Shown piece by piece: positions 27,078 to 34,997 of a stretch of 64,000 nucleotides of DNA. The position numbers and the translations under genes are program-made. The number at the start of each line of letters is the position of its first letter. Within the stretch, counting starts at the first letter, position 1. Under the pieces are notes generated by a model that saw only the letters and a program-made list of their open reading frames with translations, was not told where the DNA came from and made no database searches. Source of the DNA: Spartobacteria bacterium LR76 (GTDB lineage: Bacteria > Verrucomicrobiota > Verrucomicrobiia > Chthoniobacterales > Terrimicrobiaceae); NCBI GenBank assembly GCA_003054655.1, contig QAYZ01000015.1:310001-374000 (forward strand), written 5' to 3'.

Positions 27078-28592
27078 ATGTCCGCACCGGTCTTCCTGCG
27101 AATCCATCCGTCGGACAACGTCGTCGTCGCTCTGCGCGCTGCCGCGCAGGGCGACACCTACGACGGAGTCCCTGCCACCGAACCCATCCCGGCCGGCCAC
27201 AAGCTCGCCATCCGCCCGATCGCGGCGGGCGAGCCGGTGATCAAATACGGCTACCCGATCGGCGTTGCCTCGGAGCCCATTCCCGCCGGAGCCCACGTGC
27301 ATAGCCACAACGTCCGGGGCAACCTGGCGGAAAAGCTCTCCGACCTGCGGTACAGCGAGGTCGCGAAGCCTCAGGAAGCCCCACGCCCGGAAAGCGCAAC
27401 GCAGGAGACTTTCCTGGGATACCGGCGTCCGGATGGACGCGCCGCCACCCGGAACGAAATCTGGATCGTCAACACGGTCGGCTGCGTGAATATCGCCTCC
27501 GAGAAGATCGCGGCAGCCGCCCACGCCGAGCTGGCCACGCCCGGCTCCGGCATCGATGGCGTTTATACCTTCAGCCATCCCTTTGGCTGCTCTCAACTCG
27601 GCGACGACCTCAAGCACACCCAGAAGGTGCTCGCCGGGCTTGTCCGCCACCCCAACGCCGCCGCCGTGCTCGTGCTCGGCCTGGGGTGCGAGAATAATCA
27701 GATGAACGACTTCCTGGAAGTCGTCGGCCCGCAAGCCGCCGAGCGTATCCGCTGGTTCAACGCCCAGCAGGTGACGGATGAAATCGAGTCCGGTATCGAG
27801 GCGGTGCGTGAACTCGCCGCGTATGTGCGCCAGTTCCAGCGCGAGCCGATTCCCGTTTCCGAGCTGATCCTGGGCATGAAGTGCGGCGGCTCCGATGGAT
27901 TCTCCGGCATCACCGCCAACCCGCTGGTGGGCCGCATCGCCGACCTCCACACCTCCCATGGCGGCACGGTGCTGCTCACGGAAGTGCCCGAGATGTTCGG
28001 CGCGGAGCGCATGCTGCTGGAGCGCACCTGCGACGAAGGCGTCTTCCATGGCGTCATCGATCTGGTCAATGATTTCCGCGCCTACTTCCAGAAACACGAC
28101 GAGCCCATCGACGAAAACCCCTCGCCCGGCAACAAGGCGGGCGGGATCACCACCCTGGCCGACAAATCCCTCGGCTGCGTGCAAAAGGGCGGTCAGGCCC
28201 CGGTGCGCCAGGTGCTGCCATACGGTGCCACGGCAAACCCCGGGTTGGGCGGCCTTTCCCTGCTCCAGGGACCGGGCAACGATGGAGTCTCCGGCACGGC
28301 CATGACCATCGCCGGGGCGCACCTTCTGCTTTTCACCACGGGCCGGGGCAACCCGATGGGGTTCCCGGTTCCCACCGTGAAAATCTCCAGCAACTCCGAC
28401 CTCGCCACACGCAAGCCGCACTGGATCGACTTTAGCGCCGGCCCCGTGGCGGACGGCACCGCCGATTTTCCCGAGCTCACCGAGCAGCTTTGGCGGCAGA
28501 TCGTCGCCATCGCCTCGGGCGAAGCCAATACCCGCAACGAAACCCGCGGCCACCGCGAAATCGCCATCTGGAAAGACGGCGTGACTCTCTAG
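27078..28592 (+). CDS. uxaA: Altronate dehydratase
   Basis: Dehydrates D-altronate to 2-keto-3-deoxygluconate in the cytoplasm. The 504-residue protein has the two-part UxaA layout: an N-terminal SAF domain (about 1-90) with KYGYPIGVASEPIPAGAHVH and HN, and a catalytic region with NTVGCVN, FSHPFGCSQLGDD, LGLGCENNQ, and MKCGGSDGFSGITANP. Cys and His residues in these blocks are the expected metal ligands. Length is normal for the family. It is the middle gene of kdgK-uxaA-uxaB. Confidence 0.95.
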   Translation: MSAPVFLRIHPSDNVVVALRAAAQGDTYDGVPATEPIPAGHKLAIRPIAAGEPVIKYGYPIGVASEPIPAGAHVHSHNVRGNLAEKLSDLRYSEVAKPQEAPRPESATQETFLGYRRPDGRAATRNEIWIVNTVGCVNIASEKIAAAAHAELATPGSGIDGVYTFSHPFGCSQLGDDLKHTQKVLAGLVRHPNAAAVLVLGLGCENNQMNDFLEVVGPQAAERIRWFNAQQVTDEIESGIEAVRELAAYVRQFQREPIPVSELILGMKCGGSDGFSGITANPLVGRIADLHTSHGGTVLLTEVPEMFGAERMLLERTCDEGVFHGVIDLVNDFRAYFQKHDEPIDENPSPGNKAGGITTLADKSLGCVQKGGQAPVRQVLPYGATANPGLGGLSLLQGPGNDGVSGTAMTIAGAHLLLFTTGRGNPMGFPVPTVKISSNSDLATRKPHWIDFSAGPVADGTADFPELTEQLWRQIVAIASGEANTRNETRGHREIAIWKDGVTL

Positions 28593-28626
28593 AAAAACCA
28601 TACCTCTCCCCCGGAACATTCCGACC

Positions 28627-30111
28627 ATGTCCTCGCCTCTTTCCAAGCTGAACGCCGCCACCCTCGGCATCCCAACCAACACACGCCCGGAGCGAATCCT
28701 GCAATTCGGCGAAGGCGCATTCCTCCGGGGATTCGTGGACTGGATGGTGCATCAGCTCAACAAGCAGGGGCTTTTCGACGGGTCGGTCGTAGTGGTTCAG
28801 CCGCTGGCCAATGGCCTCGTTGATGCGCTCAACGCGCAGGACGGTCTCTTCACCCACATCCTGCGCGGCATGGTCGACGGAAAGCTGGTGGAGGAGACCG
28901 AGGTCATCGGCTCGATCCGGCGCGGGATCAATCCCTTTGCCGACTTCGACGCCTTTCTCGCCACCGCGCGCAATCCCGACCTGCGCTTCATCGTTTCCAA
29001 CACCACCGAGGCCGGTATTGCCTGCCACCCGGATGACCGCATCGACGCGCAACCGCCGGTTTCGTTTCCCGGCAAGCTGACCCGGCTGCTGCTGGAACGG
29101 TTCCAGACATTCGGCGGCACCCCGGAAAGCGGGCTGGTCATCCTCCCCTGCGAACTGATCGAGTTCAACGGCACCAACCTTCGCCGCTGCGTGCTGGAGA
29201 CCGCCGCCAAATGGCAGCTCGATGCCGCCGTCATTTCCTGGATCGAGCAACACGTCGTTTTCTGCAACACCCTCGTCGACCGCATCGTGACCGGATACCC
29301 TCGCGAAGAAGCGGCGGAAATCTGTGCCAAGCTCGGCTACGAGGACACACTACTCAATACCTCCGAGGTATTTCATGCGTGGGTGATCGAAGGCCCGGCC
29401 TCGCTGGCGGAGGAGCTTCCTCTCGACAAGGCGGGCCTCAACGTCATTTTCACCCGGGACTACAAGCCCTATCGCGACCGCAAGGTGCGCATCCTCAACG
29501 GCGCGCACACCTCCACGGTGCTGGCGGCTTTTCTGGCCGGACATGATCTGGTGAAGGAGTGCCTGGACGATCCGGCCTTTGCCACTTTCCTTCGCGATGC
29601 GCTCAATGAGGAGATCATTCCCACGCTCGACCTGCCTCGCTCGGATCTCGACGCCTTCGCCGCCGCCGTGCTCGAGCGCTTTGCCAATCCCTTCGTCAAG
29701 CACCCGCTCCTCAGCATCTCGCTCAACTCCACAAGCAAGTTCACCGCCCGCGTGCTCCCCTCGCTGCTCACCTATCTCGAGAGACGCGGAAAGTTGCCCG
29801 CCCGGCTCGTCTACTCCCTCGCAGCCCTGATCGCCTTCTATCGCGGCACCGAGATTGCGGATGGCGCACTCATCGGTTCCCGTGCCAAAGACGGTGCGTA
29901 CCCGATCAAGGACAGCCCCGAGGTGATCGAGTTCTTCCACGACGTCTGGACTCGTCCCGACACCTCCGCCGAAGCCGTCACCAAGGCCGTCCTCGGCCAC
30001 TCCGCGCTCTGGAACGGCAAGGATCTCAACGACGTTCCAGGACTGACGAAAGCCGTGGCCGCCGATCTCGAAAAAATCCTCGTTCAAGGAGCAAAGGCCG
30101 CGTTGCCATAG
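28627..30111 (+). CDS. uxaB: Tagaturonate reductase
   Basis: NADH-dependent reduction of D-tagaturonate to D-altronate. The 494-residue protein belongs to the mannitol dehydrogenase family: the N-terminal Rossmann region begins RILQFGEGAFLRGFVDWM, followed by SNTTEAGI, and the catalytic-domain signature is KVRILNGAHTS with the conserved Lys, Asn and His. Tagaturonate rather than fructuronate specificity is inferred from the pairing with uxaA. It is the last gene of the operon, with no clear terminator in the 69 bp before the convergent pseudopilin gene. Confidence 0.93.
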   Translation: MSSPLSKLNAATLGIPTNTRPERILQFGEGAFLRGFVDWMVHQLNKQGLFDGSVVVVQPLANGLVDALNAQDGLFTHILRGMVDGKLVEETEVIGSIRRGINPFADFDAFLATARNPDLRFIVSNTTEAGIACHPDDRIDAQPPVSFPGKLTRLLLERFQTFGGTPESGLVILPCELIEFNGTNLRRCVLETAAKWQLDAAVISWIEQHVVFCNTLVDRIVTGYPREEAAEICAKLGYEDTLLNTSEVFHAWVIEGPASLAEELPLDKAGLNVIFTRDYKPYRDRKVRILNGAHTSTVLAAFLAGHDLVKECLDDPAFATFLRDALNEEIIPTLDLPRSDLDAFAAAVLERFANPFVKHPLLSISLNSTSKFTARVLPSLLTYLERRGKLPARLVYSLAALIAFYRGTEIADGALIGSRAKDGAYPIKDSPEVIEFFHDVWTRPDTSAEAVTKAVLGHSALWNGKDLNDVPGLTKAVAADLEKILVQGAKAALP

Positions 30112-30180
30112 CCGGTCGCGGCAACGGGAAGCTTTCCTTGGTGCAAAGGCGGAAGGCTGGATAAGCCTCGAGCACTCGGC

Positions 30181-30882
30181 CTAGGGGTAGAGGTTTTTGT
30201 TATCGATAGTAGCCGGCGATTGCAGGGTGACGTGACCATCGCACCAGAGCAGGTTGCTTTTCTCGCCATGCCGCTTCGCGATGCGTTGAAAGTTCGCCGA
30301 GCCCGTATCGGAGAATCCAAGCCCCCATGCCGACGAATTGGCCGCCGAATCCGCCATGAGCAGCGTACTGGCGGGACGAGAAACAAGGCTCGCGTTTTTC
30401 GCGGTCTTTCCACCAGATAATGAGTCCACCATGATATTGTAATTCACCGTATAAGGATACCCATACGTATTGCGAATCTTGTCGGGCACAGGTCCGGCAA
30501 ACTTGGTGCTATTGGAGGGACAAACACTCAATTTGCGCAGGGTTTCCACGCCTCCCACATAAGCAGCGAGCGGAGAGTCCTTCCCATATTTCGGATCGCC
30601 CGTGTGCCAGGCGAGCCACCCGGCATTTCCAGTATCGGCATTCCAGGGATTGGCAGGCGGATAGGTGTTATTGTTTTCGGCCCGGTACAGGGAGATTGCT
30701 TCGGATATCTGACGAAGCTGGGAGGTGCATTTCAAACGCCTTCCATTCTCGGTAACGGCTCTCACCCCGCCTGCCAGCATCGCTGAGAGGACGCCAATAA
30801 GCGCAAGGGTCACCAGCATTTCCATGAGGGAAAAGGCCCGTCTGCTTTCCGGGCAACGCCAGTCAGGCAAGGAGGATTTCAT
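30181..30882 (-). CDS. Type IV pseudopilin-like protein with H-x9-DG
   Basis: A 233-residue protein with a prepilin leader: ESRRA|FSLMEMLVTLALIGVLSAML, where FSLME supplies the conserved Glu at +5; the residue before the cleavage site is Ala instead of the common Gly. The C-terminus has RHGEKSNLLWCDGHV, where His and Asp-Gly are separated by nine residues, the H-x9-DG pattern abundant in Verrucomicrobiota and Planctomycetota. These proteins are numerous per genome, and their role in secretion or surface structures is unproven. It is third in an operon-like series with the LamG gene (18-bp gap) and the PEP-CTERM gene (22 bp before LamG). Confidence 0.9.
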   Translation of the reverse strand: MKSSLPDWRCPESRRAFSLMEMLVTLALIGVLSAMLAGGVRAVTENGRRLKCTSQLRQISEAISLYRAENNNTYPPANPWNADTGNAGWLAWHTGDPKYGKDSPLAAYVGGVETLRKLSVCPSNSTKFAGPVPDKIRNTYGYPYTVNYNIMVDSLSGGKTAKNASLVSRPASTLLMADSAANSSAWGLGFSDTGSANFQRIAKRHGEKSNLLWCDGHVTLQSPATIDNKNLYP

Positions 30883-30900
30883 GGACGACGTTTGGAGTTT

Positions 30901-31734
30901 TCAGCGGGCAAGAGCCTCGCTCCGGATTTCCTCAAGCTTCTCCTGGTCAAAAGCTCCGTCAGAGCCAGCCTCCGCTCCGAAAAACCTGATCTCATCCATA
31001 TGACCCTGAAAAGGACGCTGAATCTCCCGACCGCCGCTCCCGATCACAAAGATAGGAGTGCGCGAACCTCCGCGAGCCGGTGTCCAGCGTTCGATCGCAA
31101 GGGTCCCTTCTCCCACCTCCCGCACGGATGAGGACTCGGTACCCGCATAGTAGCGGACATTGTCCGAGCCTTTCGTGGCATCAAAAGTAACTGCGAAGAA
31201 GTTCCACTCCCCGGGCTTACGTCCAAAAACCGGCTCGCTTTGTCCTCCATCCTTCTGCTTGTCAATACGAAGCTCCAACCGCCCTCCGCCGACAGCCCAC
31301 ACAGTAAGGGCGTTTCCTTCCAGGCTGGGCTGGATGTAAACGATCCGGGCGGTATCACTCGGTTGACTTTCGGTAGGCTGGAACCATCCCGTCACAGTGA
31401 ATGATGTCAATCCCCGCTGCCAAATTGTTCCTTCACCCTGGATGGCGGTCTCGGCCCATCCTCCCTGCCCGTTCCTCCCCATGCCGGTGGCTCCCGAGTT
31501 GTTGAACGCATGATCTCCCTCCTTTCCACTCACGCCAGGACCAGTCTGGAGCGCGGCCGGCTCGCCGTCGGCCGAGTACATGGTCAGGCCATGCCCATCC
31601 GGCCCGGCATCTGCGGCCGTGGTCGTCTGAAGGTTCGGATCATTAAAAGAATAATGAAGGAGTTCCTCTTGCGCCTGGACAGCGGACCATGAAGCGAAGG
31701 CTGCCAGTATCGAAAGAATACGCCGGGATTTCAT
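30901..31734 (-). CDS. Secreted LamG/concanavalin-like domain protein
   Basis: A 277-residue exported protein. The ATG at 31734 gives MKSRRILSILAAFASWSAVQAQ, a clear signal peptide. The mature part is a single LamG-like jelly roll: LLHYSFNDPN, FTVTGWFQPTE, EWNFFAVTFDATKG, and the terminal GHMDEIRFFGAEAGSDGAFDQEKLEEI. Such domains bind carbohydrate or act as structural modules. No sorting signal was seen at the C-terminus. It lies between the PEP-CTERM gene and the pseudopilin gene on the same strand. Confidence 0.87.
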   Translation of the reverse strand: MKSRRILSILAAFASWSAVQAQEELLHYSFNDPNLQTTTAADAGPDGHGLTMYSADGEPAALQTGPGVSGKEGDHAFNNSGATGMGRNGQGGWAETAIQGEGTIWQRGLTSFTVTGWFQPTESQPSDTARIVYIQPSLEGNALTVWAVGGGRLELRIDKQKDGGQSEPVFGRKPGEWNFFAVTFDATKGSDNVRYYAGTESSSVREVGEGTLAIERWTPARGGSRTPIFVIGSGGREIQRPFQGHMDEIRFFGAEAGSDGAFDQEKLEEIRSEALAR

Positions 31735-31756
31735 ATGGTAACGACGGGGGAAAAGT

Positions 31757-32506
31757 TTACCGGGAAACGAGGGACACGGTATGGCGGAAACGGCGCGCCA
31801 AAAGTAACAGAAGAACCCCGCCAAACACCATCCCAAAGGTCGACCCCTCCGGCACAGCCTGGACATAGAAGAGCACATCGTTACCGCCGGTGGTGAACGT
31901 CGTTGCCCCCGCAGTGCCCGTCTGGATCTGCTGCCCGCCCGTGTAGAAGCCGCCCCCCTTGGTCCAAAGATTCACCGACTCGTTATCGGCCAATCCGGTG
32001 AAGCTCAGGACAAAACCATAGGTCTTGCTGGCGGACAAGGTAATATTCGGCATGTCAAAGGTCAGAAACGGACCCACGGCACCATTATTGAACGTGTATG
32101 CCGCAGGCGGAAGGATCGACGAGTTTGGAAGAGTACCGGACCACGTTCCCAGCGTGCTTGAGGCTGTCAGGCTGCTTGCCGAGGGAAACTCATACAGAGA
32201 CAGGGAGAAAGCGGAGCTGGGTGCGTTTGCGCTAATGAATTGCAGTTGAACGGTGATGCGATCCAGAAGAAACGAACTGGTCGTGGTGAAGGTCTGCCCA
32301 AGGTCGCGCCTGTTTCCAGTATCTCCCTTCCACCCCATGCCGAAAGTATTGCCTGAACTGGCCGAATAGTTGGCGGTGGTAAAACTAATGGCGACATCCG
32401 CTGTCGGAGCCGTACTCGACACGGAGGTGATAAGCTGGGCCTGAACGGCGGGGACGGAAGCGAAGGCAAACAAGGCAATGACGGGTGGAAGGAAAGTATG
32501 TTTCAT
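31757..32506 (-). CDS. PEP-CTERM-like secreted protein
   Basis: A 249-residue protein with signal peptide MKHTFLPPVIALFAFASVPAVQAQ. The body is Thr/Ser-rich and beta-prone, with no enzyme motif (for example LGQTFTTTSSFLLDRITVQLQ). The C-terminal 32 residues (218-249) begin VPEGSTFGMVFGG, followed by a Leu-rich membrane segment and RRFR. This matches PEP-CTERM organisation, but the motif reads PEG instead of PEP. It is the first gene of the three-gene surface cassette and is divergent from the LacI regulator. Confidence 0.82.
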   Translation of the reverse strand: MKHTFLPPVIALFAFASVPAVQAQLITSVSSTAPTADVAISFTTANYSASSGNTFGMGWKGDTGNRRDLGQTFTTTSSFLLDRITVQLQFISANAPSSAFSLSLYEFPSASSLTASSTLGTWSGTLPNSSILPPAAYTFNNGAVGPFLTFDMPNITLSASKTYGFVLSFTGLADNESVNLWTKGGGFYTGGQQIQTGTAGATTFTTGGNDVLFYVQAVPEGSTFGMVFGGVLLLLLARRFRHTVSLVSR

Positions 32507-32569
32507 ACAGGGGAATAGAGGGTTGGCCAGACCGTAGGCCTTGCCAGATTCCCCGGCAATTGATCTACT

Positions 32570-32584
32570 GTTTAAGCGTTCACC
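32570..32584. promoter_or_regulatory. Candidate LacI operator copy 1
   Basis: GTTTAAGCGTTCACC abuts the ATG of the lacI gene. The reverse complement of a 14/15 match lies at 33677-33691. Central CG and A/T-rich flanks fit LacI-family operators. It lies between lacI and the divergent PEP-CTERM gene, so it could control both. Confidence 0.6.
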
Positions 32585-33661
32585 ATGCCTCCCTCCGGCT
32601 CACCTCGCCCCACCTTGCGCGATATCGCACGCGAAGCAGGTCTTTCGCTGGCGGCGACATCGCTGGCGTTGCGCAATCATCCTCGCATCTCGGCGGCAAC
32701 CCGGCTCAAGGTCCAGCAGATTGCGAAGCGCCTCGACTATCATCCAGACCCCAAGATCTCCACCCTCATGCAGCATCTGCGAGCACAGGGTGCGTCGGAA
32801 TATCGGGAAACGCTGGCTTATGTCAGCAGCTATCCCTCCTACGACTCGTGGAACTGGATGCCCCACCATGATTACTACCTGGGGGCTGCCGAACGCGCAC
32901 TGGAACTCGGCTACCGGCTGGATGTATTCCACCTCTCGGCGCCAGACATGACGCCTGCGCGCATGAGCCGGTTGCTGGTCAGCCGAGGGATTCGAGGCTT
33001 GCTGGTCGGCGGCTTCGATACTCCAGGGACTTCGCTCGATCTGGCTTGGGGGAACTTTGCGGCTGTCGCTTTCGACTACTCGCTGAAAGCCCCTCTTTTG
33101 CACCGTGCGGCCAACAATCACTACAACGAAATGTCCTCCGTGCTGGAGCGGCTTTCTCGCACCGGATGCCAGCGCATCGCCCTGAATGCCAACAGCGGGG
33201 ATGATGCCAAGGTGCTGGGGCTCTGGCATTCCGCCTACCTGCGATATCAAGAGCACCTTCCCAGAGGACGCCGGTTGCCGGTCAATTTCTCACCCGATGG
33301 CCGGGGCAACCTCAGAGCGTGGATGGAGAAAGTACAGCCAGATGCCGTGGTAAGCGCCGGGTCCGGCGATTTTTGGGTTGATTATGAAAAAGCGACCGGC
33401 TGCCAGCCTCCGGGCGGCATCCTATATGCCAACCTGAACATCGCCTATACCGACGGACGGGCCAACGGGATTGATAAACTAACCCCCATCATCGGCCGCC
33501 TAGCTTGCGAGCATCTGGTCGCCCAGCTCCAGCGCAATGAACTCGGCCTGCCAGCCCATCCTCAAATCATCTCCATCGAAGGCCGATGGGTGGAGGATTT
33601 TACGGAGTGGAAAAAGGAACGGGAGGAATGGCGCGCAAGAGTGCGTCGAAAAATCTCCTAG
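32585..33661 (+). CDS. LacI-family transcriptional regulator
   Basis: A 358-residue DNA-binding repressor. The N-terminal HTH region (8-57) is PTLRDIAREAGLSLAATSLALRNHPRIS, the classic LacI helix-turn-helix with Ala/Leu hinge residues, then a periplasmic-binding-protein-like effector domain (about 70-345) with LAYVSSYPSYDSW and RGIRGLLVGGF. It lies between the surface cassette and the PL22/glycoside hydrolase genes; near-identical 15-bp motifs flank it, one abutting its own start and one 46 bp before the PL22 start. The effector is probably a pectin- or uronate-derived sugar; this is inferred. Confidence 0.92.
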   Translation: MPPSGSPRPTLRDIAREAGLSLAATSLALRNHPRISAATRLKVQQIAKRLDYHPDPKISTLMQHLRAQGASEYRETLAYVSSYPSYDSWNWMPHHDYYLGAAERALELGYRLDVFHLSAPDMTPARMSRLLVSRGIRGLLVGGFDTPGTSLDLAWGNFAAVAFDYSLKAPLLHRAANNHYNEMSSVLERLSRTGCQRIALNANSGDDAKVLGLWHSAYLRYQEHLPRGRRLPVNFSPDGRGNLRAWMEKVQPDAVVSAGSGDFWVDYEKATGCQPPGGILYANLNIAYTDGRANGIDKLTPIIGRLACEHLVAQLQRNELGLPAHPQIISIEGRWVEDFTEWKKEREEWRARVRRKIS

Positions 33662-33676
33662 CTGCGGCCGAGACTT

Positions 33677-33691
33677 GGTGAACGCTTAACC
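33677..33691. promoter_or_regulatory. Candidate LacI operator copy 2
   Basis: GGTGAACGCTTAACC is the inverse of the copy at 32570-32584 with one mismatch. It is 46 bp upstream of the PL22-like start, in the right place for repression of the PL22-GH pair. Confidence 0.6.
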
Positions 33692-33736
33692 GCCGAGTTT
33701 CTGGCGGACAATCCCTCCACGCCTAAGCTGGGATCC

Positions 33737-34978
33737 ATGTTAGCTTCAGGTCCCTCCCCCGTCCGGGATATCCGGCCGCCTCATCCGATATTGCCGCTGG
33801 ACTCCTCCCTTTTCGAACGCTGGACCGATCCCATTAGCGGCGTGACCAGTCATATTCTCGCCGAGCAAGCAGCTCCCATTCAGCAGAGTTTTTATTTCGT
33901 CAATACAAGCTTCTCATCCGATGGGCGCTATTATTGGTTTTACTGTGCATTCCCGCCGGCTGGCAGCGCGAATCAGGGCAGATCGCTCGGCGTCGTGGAT
34001 TTCCGGGAGAGAACGATTGCCCATTTCTCCGAGACAGCATTTACCGATGCGTCACCTGTCGTCGACGAGCACACCGGGGAGGCGTATTGGTGTACCGGCC
34101 TGGAGATATGGAAGCGTCGTCCGGAGCCGGATGCCGCCCCAGTCTTCGTCAACCGCTTTCCTCCTGAAATCGCGAGCAACCGCCGACCATGGCGCCTCGC
34201 AACCCACCTGACGTTTTCCGCCGACCGGAAGGCACTGAACATCGATGTCGAGATCGGCTCCGAGTGGTACATCGGACACCTTCCACTCGACGGAGGAGAT
34301 TTCGTGCTGTGGCAGAAGTTCGATCGGTGTTTCAACCACGCCCAGTTCCACCCGGTCGATCCCGATCTGCAACTGATCGCCCAGGATCACTCGATCCATC
34401 CGGTCAGCGGCAAATCCATCGGCTATGAAAACCGGCTTTGGACCATCAAGCGGGGGCACCCGGCATCCCCGATATTTCCCGATCCCTTGACAAGCGCACC
34501 CCGCCTGGTGGGCGGCAACCCGCATTATTTCAACGACGCCTCACGCATCATCTCCGACGAGCGCGCCTTTGTCGGGCACGAGTGGTGGAGCGCTGATGGG
34601 AGCCACGTATGGTATGTTCATTATGGGACCGGAGTCGCGCGCGTTCCAGTCGGAGGCGGGTCGGAAGAGGTCGTCTGGCGAAAGCCCATGCTTTCCCATG
34701 CTCATGTCGATCAGGGGGAAAACTGGCTGGTGGCGGATGCGCTGCCGCCGGAAGCACCCGACAAGCATCAGGTATTGTTTTATAATCTGGCGACGGGCAA
34801 GCAGGTGGAGATCGTATCGCATCTTGATCAGATCCCTCCATCGCTGTCGCGCTATCACGTTCACCCCCATCCTCAATTTTGCCTGCAGGATCGTTTCGTC
34901 TGCTATACCACCAATGTGAGAGGGCGGGTGGACGTCGCTTTTGTCGAGGTCGGAGAACTGATCTCGCGCACACTGTAG
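33737..34978 (+). CDS. Oligogalacturonate lyase-like protein (PL22)
   Basis: Probably cleaves unsaturated oligogalacturonides to deoxy-keto-uronate monomers in the cytoplasm. The 413-residue protein lacks a signal peptide, as expected. PL22 features are a seven-bladed propeller pattern, FNHAQFHPVDPDLQLIAQ (199-216), FVGHEWWSADGSHVWYVHY (278-296) with the expected metal-ligand His281, and RYHVHPHPQF near the C-terminus with clustered His residues. The match is from motif memory, and the N-terminus is divergent. Its stop is 19 bp before the glycoside hydrolase gene, so they are one transcript, linked to the LacI site and the uxa genes upstream. Confidence 0.82.
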   Translation: MLASGPSPVRDIRPPHPILPLDSSLFERWTDPISGVTSHILAEQAAPIQQSFYFVNTSFSSDGRYYWFYCAFPPAGSANQGRSLGVVDFRERTIAHFSETAFTDASPVVDEHTGEAYWCTGLEIWKRRPEPDAAPVFVNRFPPEIASNRRPWRLATHLTFSADRKALNIDVEIGSEWYIGHLPLDGGDFVLWQKFDRCFNHAQFHPVDPDLQLIAQDHSIHPVSGKSIGYENRLWTIKRGHPASPIFPDPLTSAPRLVGGNPHYFNDASRIISDERAFVGHEWWSADGSHVWYVHYGTGVARVPVGGGSEEVVWRKPMLSHAHVDQGENWLVADALPPEAPDKHQVLFYNLATGKQVEIVSHLDQIPPSLSRYHVHPHPQFCLQDRFVCYTTNVRGRVDVAFVEVGELISRTL

Positions 34979-34997
34979 ACGGCATCCTCCAGTACTT

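Noticed and set aside
27030-28682. 550-codon open frame antisense to uxaA
   Set aside because: The sense strand is a clear altronate dehydratase in an operon.
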